Source: Acheta domesticus | Lineage: Eukaryota > Arthropoda > Insecta > Orthoptera > Gryllidae | NCBI GenBank assembly: GCA_031308135.1 | Contig: JAHLJT010008756.1 | Location: 73,257,821-73,321,820, forward strand | Direction of reading: 5' to 3' | Length of the DNA: 64,000 nucleotides | Shown here: positions 1-10,726 of the stretch, one piece after another | Layout: every line of letters starts with the position of its first letter | Numbering within the stretch: position 1 is the first letter of the stretch | Program-made: the position numbers and the translations under genes | Notes under the pieces: model-generated | What the model was told of the DNA's origin: nothing | Seen by the model: the letters and a program-made list of their open reading frames with translations, nothing else | The model's database searches: none

Positions 1-545
1 CGCGTGAATACTGATAATCAGACATATATGATGATTGTTCTATCCTCGATGTTTGACGTGAAATCTGTTGTTGGTAGTGACGCAGGGAGTATGACAATGT
101 AATCGTAATAGCGGGCACGAGACATTGCGGACTGTCACATTGCTTTAGTAATTTTTCAGTTTTCCTGTAACGAAACCATAAATACCGCTTACATGACAAG
201 AAGCTACGTAATATTTCTACAATTGATGCACATATGGTAAATAATTAACTGTGAAACTGATTTTTGTGAACGAACCAATCATGCACCGGGGCTTATGTAA
301 AATTGTTATCGTTTTCTCCACGAAGGTCATATTTGCTCACCACCAGATATTACTCCAAACACTATTCACTTTCTCCTGACACCGCATGAGTTATAAGGGG
401 TGGGATGGAGTATAATAGTTTTATTTTTCTGCACAGAAATAATCGCATTCGGTTCCTGACACAAGCACGATCATCACAAATGTCCGTCAGACTACAAGAG
501 CCTGCGGAGGTAAACCAGGCATCTTCGCGCGTACGTAAGATATTT
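1..545. other. Anonymous sequence, no feature seen
   Basis: AT-rich single-copy-looking sequence. I see no open frame with protein-family resemblance, no repeat and no inverted repeat here. Confidence 0.5.
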
Positions 546-559
546 TTCTCGTTCTTTCG

Positions 560-915
560 GTCCGAGAGATATTTGCGCAGTACGAAATATTTCTCCCGCC
601 CCGCCCCTTTTTCTCCCGGTGGCTGGCGTAGGCGTGGGCATGAGGAGGGGGAAGGGGGCCGGGGGCGAAGAATCAATGCAGCGTAGGGCGCAGCGCGCCG
701 AGCCCCCGGCGCTCATTAGAAAGGCCTTTGTGCAGCCCGTGCTGCGCCGAAACGCGGCGCGGGGTCGTTATTTTTATATCACCTGAGGCGCACAGCGGGG
801 TGGCTTGCGAGACGGGCCGGTTCTTTTCCCCGAAACCTGTGTGGTACGCGCCCCCTCGCCTCCCGCGGCTTAGCGGGTAGATAGCACATAGTGCACCGCG
901 TGAGGGAAACACTAC
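560..915. other. GC-rich CpG-dense block
   Basis: This stretch is strongly GC-rich with many CpG dinucleotides, unlike its AT-rich surroundings. Short open frames occur on both strands, as expected from low stop-codon density in GC-rich DNA, and none resembles a protein family I know. It could be a CpG-island-like regulatory region or the GC-rich core of an unrecognised repeat. Similar blocks lie at 1.9-2.1, 8.4-8.55, 27.8-28.1, 37.7-37.96, 44.9-45.24 and 62.8-63.7 kb. Confidence 0.5.
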
Positions 916-1054
916 GGTAAACCAAGATATAAATCATCAATACACCTGTTTTTTAATACAAATGTTGTAAATGTTTTATTCGTGGCCATTTAGAAAGTGC
1001 TGCTAACTTTCACTGTATTCGGGCATGAAAGTTCACCTTTTTTCACCACCAGCT

Positions 1055-1160
1055 ACCGGGAGAGGTGGCTCAGGGCATCAACTGATGTCATTGCAATGCC
1101 TCTGGCTTGGAGATTCCAGGTTCGGGTCCTGACGGTGAAATAATTTTCGACATTAGCTTT
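1055..1160 (+). repeat. tRNA-derived SINE head fragment
   Basis: The block begins with an A-box-like segment (GTGGCTCAGGGC) and has a B-box-like GGTTCGGGTCC about 50 bp later, followed by GACGGTGA and TTTTCGACATTAGC. The same order of motifs occurs at 8951-9040, where it continues into a longer body. This is the internal RNA polymerase III promoter arrangement of a tRNA-derived SINE. Here the copy lacks the body and passes into AT-rich sequence. A second copy of the same head lies inverted at 1336-1404. Confidence 0.6.
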
Positions 1161-1335
1161 GTATGGCATTAAAGAATCCAAGGTTGATTGCATTGAAGAT
1201 TGGTTAATTGTAAAATAAATAATTTCTATTAATTTCAAGAGAAAAAGTTTTATGTTATGGTTTTTAATATGGTAGATGCACTTTTATATGTGAGTCAATA
1301 ATATTTTATGAAATTTAAATTTTATAAAAAGCTAA

Positions 1336-1800
1336 GCGACATTAGCTATGTAGCTAGTGTCGAAAATTATGTCACCGTCGGCACTCGAACCTGGAATCTC
1401 CAAGCTAGGCCGAATTCAGTCGCTGACTACAGGATAATTCTAGCGACCGGCTGCTCTGATCGATAGTTTTCCGTGGTTTCTCGGATCAACACCAGGCGAA
1501 TGTCGGAGTAATACCCTAAACGGGCCATGGACCGCGGGCGATCTTTTCTTTCTCTTGCTTGTCCTATTCCCCCCCCCCTTACACTAAGATGCAGTACACT
1601 ACCACTCATGCCGGAAGACCGGTAGGGAGCTAAGAGCTTGGCCCGGCTGGAGCGATGTCGTGGGAGACACCTGGTTAAGGAAAACCCCCGCTAGCCGACG
1701 GTAGGTCGGCGCCGGATCTTGCCATCCAGCGGAGGAAGACCACCGCTATCTCCGCGGATAAAACATGCACTACACTTACGAGAGAAATGGCCACAACCGT
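1336..1800 (+). repeat. SINE body with inverted head
   Basis: From about 1405 to 1800 the sequence matches the body of the element at 9050-9435, including CGGCTGCTCTGATCG, an ACACCAGG segment, GTCGGCGCCGGATCT and a terminal CACTTACG...GGCCACAAC. In the full copy the tRNA-like head is direct. Here bases 1336-1404 are the reverse complement of the head at 1088-1155. The two heads thus form an inverted pair with a spacer of roughly 180 bp, so this is a rearranged or composite copy. It is non-coding. Confidence 0.6.
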
Positions 1801-1904
1801 TTACGCGCCTGGAAGCATGAAATAAGCAATCATCTTAGCAAATAAGAGGGAGAAAGGGACCCAGAATGAACCGTGGTAGAAGACATTAGAACGATCTCCG
1901 TTTC

Positions 1905-2100
1905 CCTCGGAGCAGCTTCCGCGAGAGCTGGTGACGCGAAGGGATTTCGAAACCGGAAGCGGCTCGCGAGCTTTCTCCGCCTCCCTCGCGCTGTTTGCCT
2001 GGCAGCCTCCCCTGCCGCACGCAGCCCGCTGCCAGTTGCCCGTCGACGCTGCGTTTAGCGTGCTAATCGGAGGCCTGCGCCAGCCGCGCGGCGCCTGCCA
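1905..2100. other. GC-rich CpG-dense block
   Basis: GC-rich stretch between the SINE body and the tandem duplication. Open frames at 1873-2058 and 1931-2473 run through it, but their products resemble no family and the second continues through a foldback transposon, so I do not call a gene. Confidence 0.45.
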
Positions 2101-2165
2101 AACCCAGGATACAAATGTACAGGTGAAACACTCTTGGAGATTCAGTCAATGGGTGCTTTTGCCTA

Positions 2166-2655
2166 CAGTGCACCACGTGTCGGTGATTGGTACCAACATA
2201 AACATTGATAAAACGGTACATAACGATTTATTTCCTTACTCCAAGTGTAAGTATTTAGTTTTTTTATGTCTTGGCGTGTGGGGGCGTGTCTTCACGATGG
2301 AATATCTCACGGTATTTCGCGTCGATCTGAGTCGTGCCGCTGGGAGTCGCACGTTCGCGACTGTATCGAGAAGTGCTGGCGATCATGCGACTCCTAGCGG
2401 CGCGATCGAGAACGATGCGAAATACCGTGAGATATTTCATTCTGACGACAAGCCCCTACGCGCCAAGAAATAAAAATCCAAGTGTAACTTAATTCTAGAG
2501 AGAGCTTTGCTTGCACAGAGAGAAAGGTAGTGCATCACGTGTCAGTGATCGGTACCAATCTAAACATAGATAAAACGATATACAACTATTTATTTCCTTA
2601 CTTCAGGTGTATAATTTAATCCTAGAGAGAGCTTTGCTTGCACAGAGCAAAAGGC
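2166..2655 (+). repeat. Two-copy direct repeat, first copy interrupted
   Basis: A unit running from a CACGTGTC motif through GGTACCAA, ATAAAACG and TTTATTTCCTTACT to GAGAGAGCTTTGCTTGC is present twice. The first copy spans 2166-2250 plus 2488-2520, and the second spans about 2528-2655. The first copy is split by the foldback element at 2251-2476. Without the insertion the unit is about 120-130 bp. The duplication therefore predates the insertion. Confidence 0.7.
2251..2476. mobile_element. Foldback / MITE-type DNA transposon with target duplication
   Basis: Bases 2269-2351 and 2386-2468 are near-complementary arms of about 83 bp. Both contain ATATCTCACGGTATTTCG or its complement and end in TCTTGGCG or its complement, with a centre of about 34 bp. 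The outer flanks carry the direct repeat TCCAAGTGTAA (2240-2250 and 2477-2487), the expected target-site duplication. The uninterrupted second copy of the host repeat confirms the insertion point. It has no coding capacity, so it would depend on a transposase elsewhere. The superfamily is uncertain because the exact duplication length (9-11 bp) is blurred. Confidence 0.75.
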
Positions 2656-2659
2656 GGTG

Positions 2660-3930
2660 AATCTGGAACATGCGAAATTCCTGACGCCAGAAGAAAGAAG
2701 ATTGAATTATTTTGAGAAACTTTCATTGAAATTAACGAGGTGCACCGTAATATAATTTATAATCTAAAGAAACTGATGATTACATCCGGAAAACTGATAT
2801 ATTTTAATAAAACTTGGCACATCTGTTGGATTTCAGTTAGTAGCCAGTCTTTTACCTCAAGAATGTTGACAATTAGTTCTTTCTCTCCAGATTACGTTGT
2901 TGCTGAGAATTGCCAAACGTATTATTTATATTTATTAGGCAGTATTTTTACTTATATTTGGAGCTGATGATACATTTGGGGTAAATTTAAGTTATTATGT
3001 TGAGATGGAGAAAGTGGAGACAATTGAGAATCACTTGGTGCACATTTGATTACGAACTACCGTAATTTTGTTGAAACGTTGATTCAATGAGTGAATTATC
3101 TTGATGCGTTGGAGTTACATTGATATTAGTTATTGAATGCATATCCACAACATTAGATGAAGGTAGGGCAATGTTTGTACCACACATTGTTACTGAACTC
3201 AATCCAGCCTTACGTGGAAAATTAATATGGTCCATTTTGTAGTTTTTGAAGATCCAAGGTACTTGTATTATAAATAAGTTGTCATCATTTCTCTGTATAC
3301 TGAAGACATTTGCAAATAAGGAGTTTATTTTGTTTTTATAACAATAGGGATATTTTCAGATGTGTTAGATTGAATATTATTTAGTTGGTAATGTGCAACA
3401 GGCTTACTTATTGCGATTGCAATACCATCTTTTTTTCCAAAGACATGAGTGTTTATACTCTCTATGTATTCAATACCTAGGAATATAAAATGTATTGGAA
3501 GGAGATGGGTTTTTAGCAGACAATATCAGCTTTAAATATTTTTAAATATTGTAAGATAATAAGGATATTTGAGTTTTGTGTTTGGGATTTAGTTCCACAA
3601 TAAAGAATAATAGTAAAGTGTGAGAGTGATTTAAGGAAGTTTTAGATTAATGAGGACAATAGATTAGTTAATAAGTCATTAATGATTTTATCTGAGATAC
3701 GAGTATTTATCTGACGTTGTTAATGTATTAATATTATTGTAAAAGAAGTGTTGGAATGCAGAGTATTTTTACTTTTTCTGAGTATAAAGATTCTGCCGGA
3801 CGGTAATGGTACTTAGAATGTTGCGGTATAGAAGGAGTATATCTGTGTTAGAAAGTTTGTTGAGTTTCATTAATATGGGAGTGCAACGAATTTTGAGGAG
3901 TGGTATTAGGAGGTGAAGTTATCATTTTTT
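2660..3930. other. Mostly anonymous AT-rich sequence
   Basis: No confident feature. On the minus strand, short open frames such as 3050-3235 are Ser/Asn-rich and could be the decayed C-terminal part of the LINE ORF1 remnant that begins at 4668, but I cannot show it. Confidence 0.35.
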
Positions 3931-4668
3931 TGACGTAAAACGTCGAGAATGCATGAGCTGTTTTTGAAAACACAGTTTGCACAATTTTCTTCAGGGGATG
4001 TATTTATTGCGAGGTTTGGTTTACTGCTGAGTACTGGCCACTGCGTGAAGGTAAACTACAGTTCCTCTTAGTATGTCCATAGCATCGTCAGTTTCTGGAC
4101 CTAACTGGGCTGGCTCGTTTTCTTCTTCCTTCTACGTTGAGGATTACAGTAAATCATGCAGATAGTTCGTAAAGTTTCCTCGCAGAATTATTTTTTAAGT
4201 GACTGCTATTATTTCAGTTTCAATTTTCTCAATTTTATTAGTAATTTGTTTACAGGGTTAACCTATTATTGCTGTTAAACGTCAAGGTCTTTTAGACGAA
4301 TCACTTGGTCGAATCACAGATAATACGAGAAATTTTTGACGGACTAGTTCTTCAGTTATTTCGCCGTCAAAGTAGGATGTTGGTACATTTTGTATGACAG
4401 AAATGGTGGATTTTATTGAGTCGTTATAAACATAAAAAATATTTTTCTTAAATAAGTCATTATTTATTATTTTTTCTCTGTTTTTGTGTATGTATCGGAC
4501 TGAAAAAAATTGAAGAGACTGAGAAATGTTGAATTTGAAGATATTTTGGTCAACCAATTTTGACGCCAAATTCAAATAGGAAAAAAATTGAAATTGATTT
4601 TCGGCGCGATAACATTGGAGTACTGTCTCAATTTTCCCCTCTGGAATTCGTCTTACAACATTCATCAT
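3930..4668 (-). pseudogene. LINE ORF1 (Gag-like) remnant with zinc-knuckle traces
   Basis: On the minus strand an open frame of 128 codons (4668-4282) ends in a segment reading VPTSYFDGEITEELV, which resembles the nucleic-acid-binding domain of ORF1 in I/Jockey-type LINEs. Further downstream, 4088-4059 encodes CYGHTKRNC, a CCHC-type zinc-knuckle core. Around 4000-3940 another frame gives ENCANCVFKNSSC, a second C-x2-C motif. ORF1 proteins of these LINEs bind the element RNA. The pieces lie in different frames with stops between, so the gene is dead. No ORF2 follows downstream. The family assignment comes from motif order only. Confidence 0.5.
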
Positions 4669-4759
4669 ATATTTTTGTCAAAGGCGGATGCATAAGAGCC
4701 CACTTATCTCATTCCACCACGGATATTGGGATTGAGTTTGGTACATTATTAATATAAAA

Positions 4760-7215
4760 CCTATAACATTTTGAGTTCATATGTTACTGAATCTTACAGG
4801 TAAAAGCGTTTTTTCCAATCACATTTTGGAGCGCATTTCAAATTGTTAAACTGTTAGAATTGGTTGTTATTGTTTTTCACCATCGTTCACATTGTTTAAC
4901 AATCTGAAAGAAAAGTTATATTTTAAGGCACATTCTAGGGGGGAAATAATACAATACTCTAACTTTATCACGTCGAAAATCAATTTCAAAAATTTATTTA
5001 TTTTTTCTATTTAAATTTGGCGTCAATATTGGTTGACAAAAATATCTTGAAATTCAACTAAATTTCCCCGTCTCTGTTATTTTTTTCTTGTCTGATACAT
5101 GCAATAGAAGCTGTGAAAAAAATTAAAGATGAAAAATAAGATTCTCGTATCTCGCAACATTGCCCTAGGAGGCTGACTTTATTTTTGGAATTTACGGAAT
5201 TTTTTATTCTTTTTCATTTGAGCATCGCAATTATCAATTTTATTTGGGGGCACTTTTCAACCCCCTTATTCGTCTGTATTCTTTAGGGAAGATCAAAATA
5301 TCAATCTGATATCAATCTTGGACATTTGAAGTTATATCAAGAGAACAGGAAATGTGCGGTACAAATCATTGCTTTGCAATATTAAAAACAACTGATATAT
5401 TCGCGCATGCCATTACAGCATGAAATAGCTTCATGGGTTTCTCTCTCTACCCTAAAGGCTAATGCTGAATATTTTTATTTTCCAAAGTTTCTATCGGGTA
5501 GCAGACGTTGCTGTTCGAGAACTGCACTTTCCCTAATTGTCATCTAGAAAACTTGAAATCGAGAATGTTTTCTATCTCTTTATGCGGTCCATAAAAAAAC
5601 AATCACATCCGAAATTAGATAATCTGAATGGTTTTCTGTTACAGTTAACCATACTGTTAAATGAAAATTAATGTAATAGAAACGTAGAATGTCAATGTAT
5701 ATCTTTCGATTGAATACAAACCACAAGTTTTAAAAATTCGAATTTTGGATCATATCGTAATGTATATTTTAAAACATTTACAAGGGTAGCGTTTAAATGA
5801 CAGAAAGAAAAAACTAGCTTATTTGCACGGCCAACAATTACCACTTTCTAAACCATTCACGCTAAACAAAAAAAATCACACTTTTTCAAGCCGCTTGAGA
5901 AAAGGGCATTATGTTAAAAAAGAGAAAATCCGATCGATAAATCTACAAAAGACAGGGCATATATCATTTTAAAAAATCTGATTGATTGTTGCTTGTTGAA
6001 ACTCGAATACACACACTGCGTTCGTGTATCTGACGCATTTTGAAAGTCGTGTTGTTCAGACCTCTGCAAAACTATGTAAGTACATTAGGTGGGGTTGCAA
6101 TGAACCACTTTCTAACGCCTCTCATTATCTGAAAAAAAAGAAAAAAAGAATGATCTATTCTAATTTATTGTTAGCAAAAAACGCATTAGTTATGCTGTTT
6201 TTATTACAGACATTCTACGTGGTACGTTTGTAACTCCCAAAAATAATATTTTGTTCATTATGGTAAATTATACTACACTTAGAATTATTTTCGTAAAGAG
6301 AACACCTAATACATGTTGAAACACAAATTTTATTATTTATGAATGAAGCAATCTTAAAACAACAGTAGGAACTCGGTCAATTGAGAAGTTTGTTCATGTA
6401 ACTGTTCAACCCGGACGGATTGCGTAAAAATTTGAAACTTTTTCCATTTTGATAATGGCTTGAAATATATTTTCTATACATAATTGGCTTGGTTTTATAT
6501 GAAAGAATGAAGAAAAACATGGTATTTGGTGAACATTGCTACTGGATAGTATTGTAAAAATGGCATATTGCGAAATGATCTGCGTTCAGGTCCTTCAAAT
6601 TCAAGTGCGATTCCATCAACTGCATTCGGTGAAGGATAACATTTTTTTTCTTTAAATTAAAATTGGCGCATTGCCTTTTTCGAGAATTAGCAAAGAGGAT
6701 TATTGCACATCATGAACATTCATAGAAATTATCTGAAGTGTAACCGTATAAAAAATAATAGTGATAAAATTGAAATAATTATTATAAAGATAAATTGTTT
6801 AATTGAAATTGGGCGTAATATGAAGAATAAACTAGTGGTGCTACAAAAGGATATACTTTTTCGCATAAAAATCATTTCCAATTTTTGGAATTTTCAAAAA
6901 TGCAGACAGTTCAACGGAAATAAGACTTGCGCCATTCTTTTCAGCATCTCTTTTCCTATCGTGGAAAAAGAATTGAAGAAAAAATTTGGATCAGTTATTC
7001 CGAAAATATTTGTTTTATAAATTCCATTAATCATCTAAGACATTTGTCGAACTTCAATAGGCAATCTTTGCTTGTTAACTTTTTGAGAAATTCGAGAATG
7101 GCACCAGAACCACTTTTTACATTGTCCCTTGATACAAACGAGAAGTAAATTTAAAAATTGGAGCATATTTGGAGAAAGTAATTGTTTAAAAAAAGTGTTT
7201 TCACGTAAAACTACG
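4760..7215. other. Anonymous AT-rich sequence, no feature seen
   Basis: Only short chance open frames occur (for example 6703-7020, Lys/Ile-rich because of base composition). I see no repeat, RNA gene or protein-family signal. Confidence 0.45.
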
Positions 7216-7219
7216 CATA

Positions 7220-7350
7220 TTTTCATATTTCAAATTCGTAGTCTTGAGTTCCTTCAAATGAATTGAGGAATATCAGTTTTGGAGAAAATGGAATGGGTTT
7301 AGATGGTATTGTTGAACACAGCCAGACAAACAGATATAGTATGTTCTTCT
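7220..7350 (-). repeat. Family R fragment
   Basis: On the minus strand this contains the sequence order also seen at 20.86-21.42 kb: a CAGACA/GCCAGAC segment, a TTTTCTCCAAAACTGATATTCC-like segment, and a run about CTCAAGACTACGAATT. It is a short, divergent piece of the dispersed non-coding family described at 10727-12254. Confidence 0.45.
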
Positions 7351-7419
7351 GATAACGTGTTTTTGCTAGTATTAAGACCACACAAGAGGAAGGCGAAAGT
7401 AAGATTATGAACATTTACG

Positions 7420-8385
7420 TTTCCAGGGCGTTTGTATCGAAAATTGACCTTTACACCGTAGCATTACAATATTTTCTCTTTACCGTGAATGCAGAATGTC
7501 ATAATGTAAAAGTGAAGTATATTAAATTAAAATTATGGAAGGTCCCAGGCCATAATAAATAATTAAATAACTCTTCGAAAACGATAAAATCCAATACTCT
7601 ATTTCAAAATTTCCCTCGCTGACGCTTCTTTCCTTTTCAAAGAACTACTCTATACGAAGTTTTGTGACCTAAAACGAATACGCTATTCATTTATCATACT
7701 TTATAATTTTATCTAACAATATCGCATATACATTTTTTTCAAAACTATGTAGAGAGTTTTTGGATTTAGGTTTTGATCGAGGCCTAAAACCAGTTTTGGC
7801 ATTATTTTTATTTTGTCATAATTCTGCGAGTATTATCTTTAAAATTTTCATAGTCTGCGCATCTCAGAATTTTTTGAAAGACATACAATACGTATTTCTT
7901 TCATTCGTTTAGAGAGTGAAACTTCCTGTAGCAAATACTTCCGAAATCTTTATCACAGTGATATATACACTTTGCGCATGTTTTCTTTCAAAACAAATAG
8001 ATGAATTATGAATCAACAGTAGCCACGAACGTTCTTGGCGTTAATTCATATCAAGAAATGATAGCTCCCCCGGCAATATAAACTATTTGTATTGGCAAAA
8101 AGCAACAGATTTCATTTGATTGTATTGCCGAACATTAAACTGTAACATCTTTCGCATCTAAACAGATGTAGAGTTCGAGAAAACTGTGAACGTTTGACTT
8201 CAAAAATATAGACTCATTATTTTTGTGGTAACATGGCCAGCTTACGATGGCATCCACACGTCCGAGCTTCACTGCGCTCTATACTTTCCTGAAACCTTAA
8301 AATTCATTATTTTATCTCCAAAGCGTTGGCTACCTACTTTTGCAACGCTTAGTTTATTTTCGCACACGCCCGTTGGCAAACCTGG
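7420..8385. other. Anonymous AT-rich sequence, no feature seen
   Basis: No recognisable coding, repeat or RNA signal. Confidence 0.4.
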
Positions 8386-8550
8386 CGATGATCTTCTTCC
8401 GGGAGGACGTCAGCGCCGCCTCGGGCTTTGATGTGTTTCGGCGGCCCCCTGCGGCGGAAAGGCAGGGAGAGGGCGCCGGGACCCCCGCGGGCGGCGATCG
8501 GCTGCGCTAACAAACCAGGCGCGGCGCTCAAATGTTTAGCTCCGCAGCAC
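8385..8550. other. GC-rich CpG-dense block
   Basis: Short GC-rich block with dense CpG and open frames on both strands, none resembling a known protein. Possible regulatory island or unrecognised repeat. Confidence 0.4.
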
Positions 8551-8699
8551 AGAGACGGTCTTGCACAGGTGTCTAGAACTCGCATGGAGAATGGGAAGGG
8601 TGTTCCGAGAGCAAAGGTGTGTCGTTAGTTATTAGGACATGCTATACCCACAGACAACATGCAACGGAAAGCAGATTAGGAATTAGCTAAATACAATAT

Positions 8700-8940
8700 T
8701 CATTTAGTAACTGGCTCGTGGACAGAGTCCAAGGTTCGATTCCGGGCCGGAGAAAATAAAGCTGTGGATTTGTAACATATATCGACTCACTTTATATAGC
8801 TATGTGACGAAAGGTCAAGCTTAGGCCGTCCAACACCAAGTCCATTATCATTATGGACTTGGCCGTTTGGCCTGGCCGTCGCCAAGAAGATCGTCTGTCC
8901 ATCTTCTTCTATGTCTACCTGGATACGATTTCCTTCAGAT
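8700..8940 (+). repeat. B-box/T-arm fragment and hairpin
   Basis: At 8723-8750 the sequence CAAGGTTCGATTCCGGG resembles a tRNA T-arm or SINE B-box with no recognisable A-box half. Downstream, CCAAGTCCAT (8836-8845) and ATGGACTTGG (8853-8862) form a perfect 10-bp hairpin with a 7-base loop inside a stretch of repeated GGCC/GCCGT motifs. It may be the decayed body of a second SINE family lying directly before the full SINE copy at 8951. Confidence 0.4.
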
Positions 8941-8950
8941 ACGTTGACCG

Positions 8951-9435
8951 GGAGAGGTGGATCAGGGAATAAGCTGTCACTGCAGTGCCCTTGACCTGAA
9001 CCTCCTAGGTTCGAGTCTCGACGGTGACAGGATTTTCGACACTAACGTGTCAGCTAGGTCGAATGAAGTCACTGTCTGGAGGAGAATTCTAGCGGCCGGC
9101 TGCTCTGATCGGTAGTATTCCTTGGTATCTCCGATAAACACCAGGGTAATGCCGGAGAAGTTCCCTAACAAACGGGCCAAAGGCCATGCATGATGTTTTC
9201 TTCGTCTTCCGTGTCCTATCCTCATCCGTTACTTACACTTCCATTAACATGCGCTACACTACCACACTTATCGGGAGAGCAGTAGGGAGCTTAGAGCTCG
9301 TCCTGGCTGGTGAAAATCCCGCTAGCCGACAGTAAGTCGGCGCGGGATCTCGCCATCCAACAGGAAAAATCATTGCCGCTTCGCCGATGAAAAACAGACA
9401 CCACACTTACGGGACTCATGTCAGCCGTTGCCACG
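8951..9435 (+). repeat. Near full-length tRNA-headed SINE copy
   Basis: This is the most complete copy of the SINE family in the window. It has an A-box-like GGTGGATCAGGG, a B-box-like GGTTCGAGTCTC, a linker with TTTTCGACACTAACG, then a roughly 390-bp body sharing its motif order with 1405-1800 and 17160-17560 (CGGCTGCTCTGATCGG; AACACCAGG; GTCGGCGCGGGATCTC; CACTTACGGG). The total is about 485 bp. Open frames across it are chance. Mobilisation would need a LINE reverse transcriptase in trans, and no shared 3' tail with a LINE in this window is evident. Confidence 0.65.
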
Positions 9436-9445
9436 CCCGAAATAA

Positions 9446-10726
9446 CTAGCAATCAATCGGTTGTGTAGTCGGGAGCTTATTTTGTAGCATGTCACTAGTC
9501 ATCCGTTGGATCTGATGGATCAATTTCTCATTTTCCTCTTGAGTTCTCATGTTGAAATTGAACTTTTTCAATTCGTTTCTGATGACTTCGCTTCTTATGT
9601 GGTCTAGAAGCGCACATTCTGCATCAGATCTTAGAAATCTCAATTCAAAAGCCTCAATTTTCCCTCTGTCCGAGTGATTCATGTTACAATTTTCGCGACC
9701 ATATTCAAGTACAATAACCTCAATCACTTTGTAAAATTTTATTTGTGTGTTCTTCCTTGGTTTGTTCTTACGATTTCGTTGGATTGTTCCGCACATTGCC
9801 TGAACTTTATTGAGTTTTTTCTGGATATCATCGCAATAAGAGATTTTACGTCCAAGGTATAGTTACATTCTGACGCTTGTTTTAGAATGGTGTTTGAAAC
9901 AGCTATTTTTCACCTCAGATGATGCTTCTCCTCAAAAGCCATTACTTTAGATTTCCGTGTCGATATCCGTAACTCAACATTCTGTAATATATTTTGCAAT
10001 GCATGATGTCAATCTATCCTTCCGAGTTTTCCAAAATAACCTGGTTGTCAGCAAGTTAAAGTGTTCTTGAGTCTGTTACAGAAAGTCCAATGCTTTCTTT
10101 TCATAAAACTCTCTGCCATCCCTAGTATTGTAAATATATAAACTAAAATGGGCAGGGAACAGTGGTTTACTCGTTTATTATTGCTTGTTTTCTTCCGATT
10201 ATTGTTCCCATGCAAATACATATTTTACTATCGCTCTATAAGATTTTTATTTATTTTATCAGGTGGTTTGAAATTCCCAATATCTTAAGAATTTCCCACA
10301 ATTTTTTCGATGCCAAGTCAAACGTTTCTACAAAATTCGCAACTCATTCTAAAATTTACGACGAGAATGGAGGTGGCGAGATTGAATTCCCGATGCTTCT
10401 GTATTAGTTACTCCATTACAAAGATGCAAAATTATTTTTTTGAAGCTACATTGCTATTCTCCGAGAATAACATTGTTAATGGCATTCATTCTTCGCGTTA
10501 TAATTTTAGCATACATTTTGAAACCTGAGTTCAAAAGGCGGATTCCACTGTTGCTGCAATCTTCTCGTTTACCTTTCTTGAAATGGATATCATGCCTACT
10601 TTCCATTCTTCTGTTACTTTATATGATGTCTAGAATACATTTAAAAAATACAGAAATCTTTCTTTCATTTCTATTTACGCATATTTAAAAAGTTCTGTAA
10701 GATTCCACCTAAGTCAGGCGCTTTTT
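9446..10726 (-). pseudogene. RTE-type LINE reverse transcriptase, 3' half (broken)
   Basis: Reading the minus strand from 10726 to 9446 gives an ordered but frameshifted reverse transcriptase. EEWKVGMI and RKVN-type fingers are followed by SAFLNSGFKMYAKIITRRMN around 10580-10490 and by ISTRKSKVMAFEEKHHLR near 9990-9920. Next come the frame reading SYCDDIQKKLNKVQAMCGTI and an open C-terminal stretch of 116 codons (9796-9446) with TQIKFYKVIEVIVLEYG and MNHSDRGKIEAFELRFLRS. These are the palm/thumb and C-terminal features of RTE/BovB-type LINE pol. Several frameshifts and stops, and no clean catalytic YADD, mark it as dead. The 5' continuation lies at 12255-12716, beyond an inserted repeat. Confidence 0.75.

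Noticed and set aside
362..716. Overlapping open frames of 74-104 codons on both strands
   Set aside because: They lie at a GC-rich block, are Arg/Pro-rich in every frame and resemble no protein family.
1931..2473. 180-codon plus-strand frame
   Set aside because: It runs through a tandem repeat and a foldback transposon, so it is a chance frame.
6703..7020. 105-codon Lys/Ile-rich frame
   Set aside because: Composition follows AT-rich DNA; no motif and no conserved neighbour.
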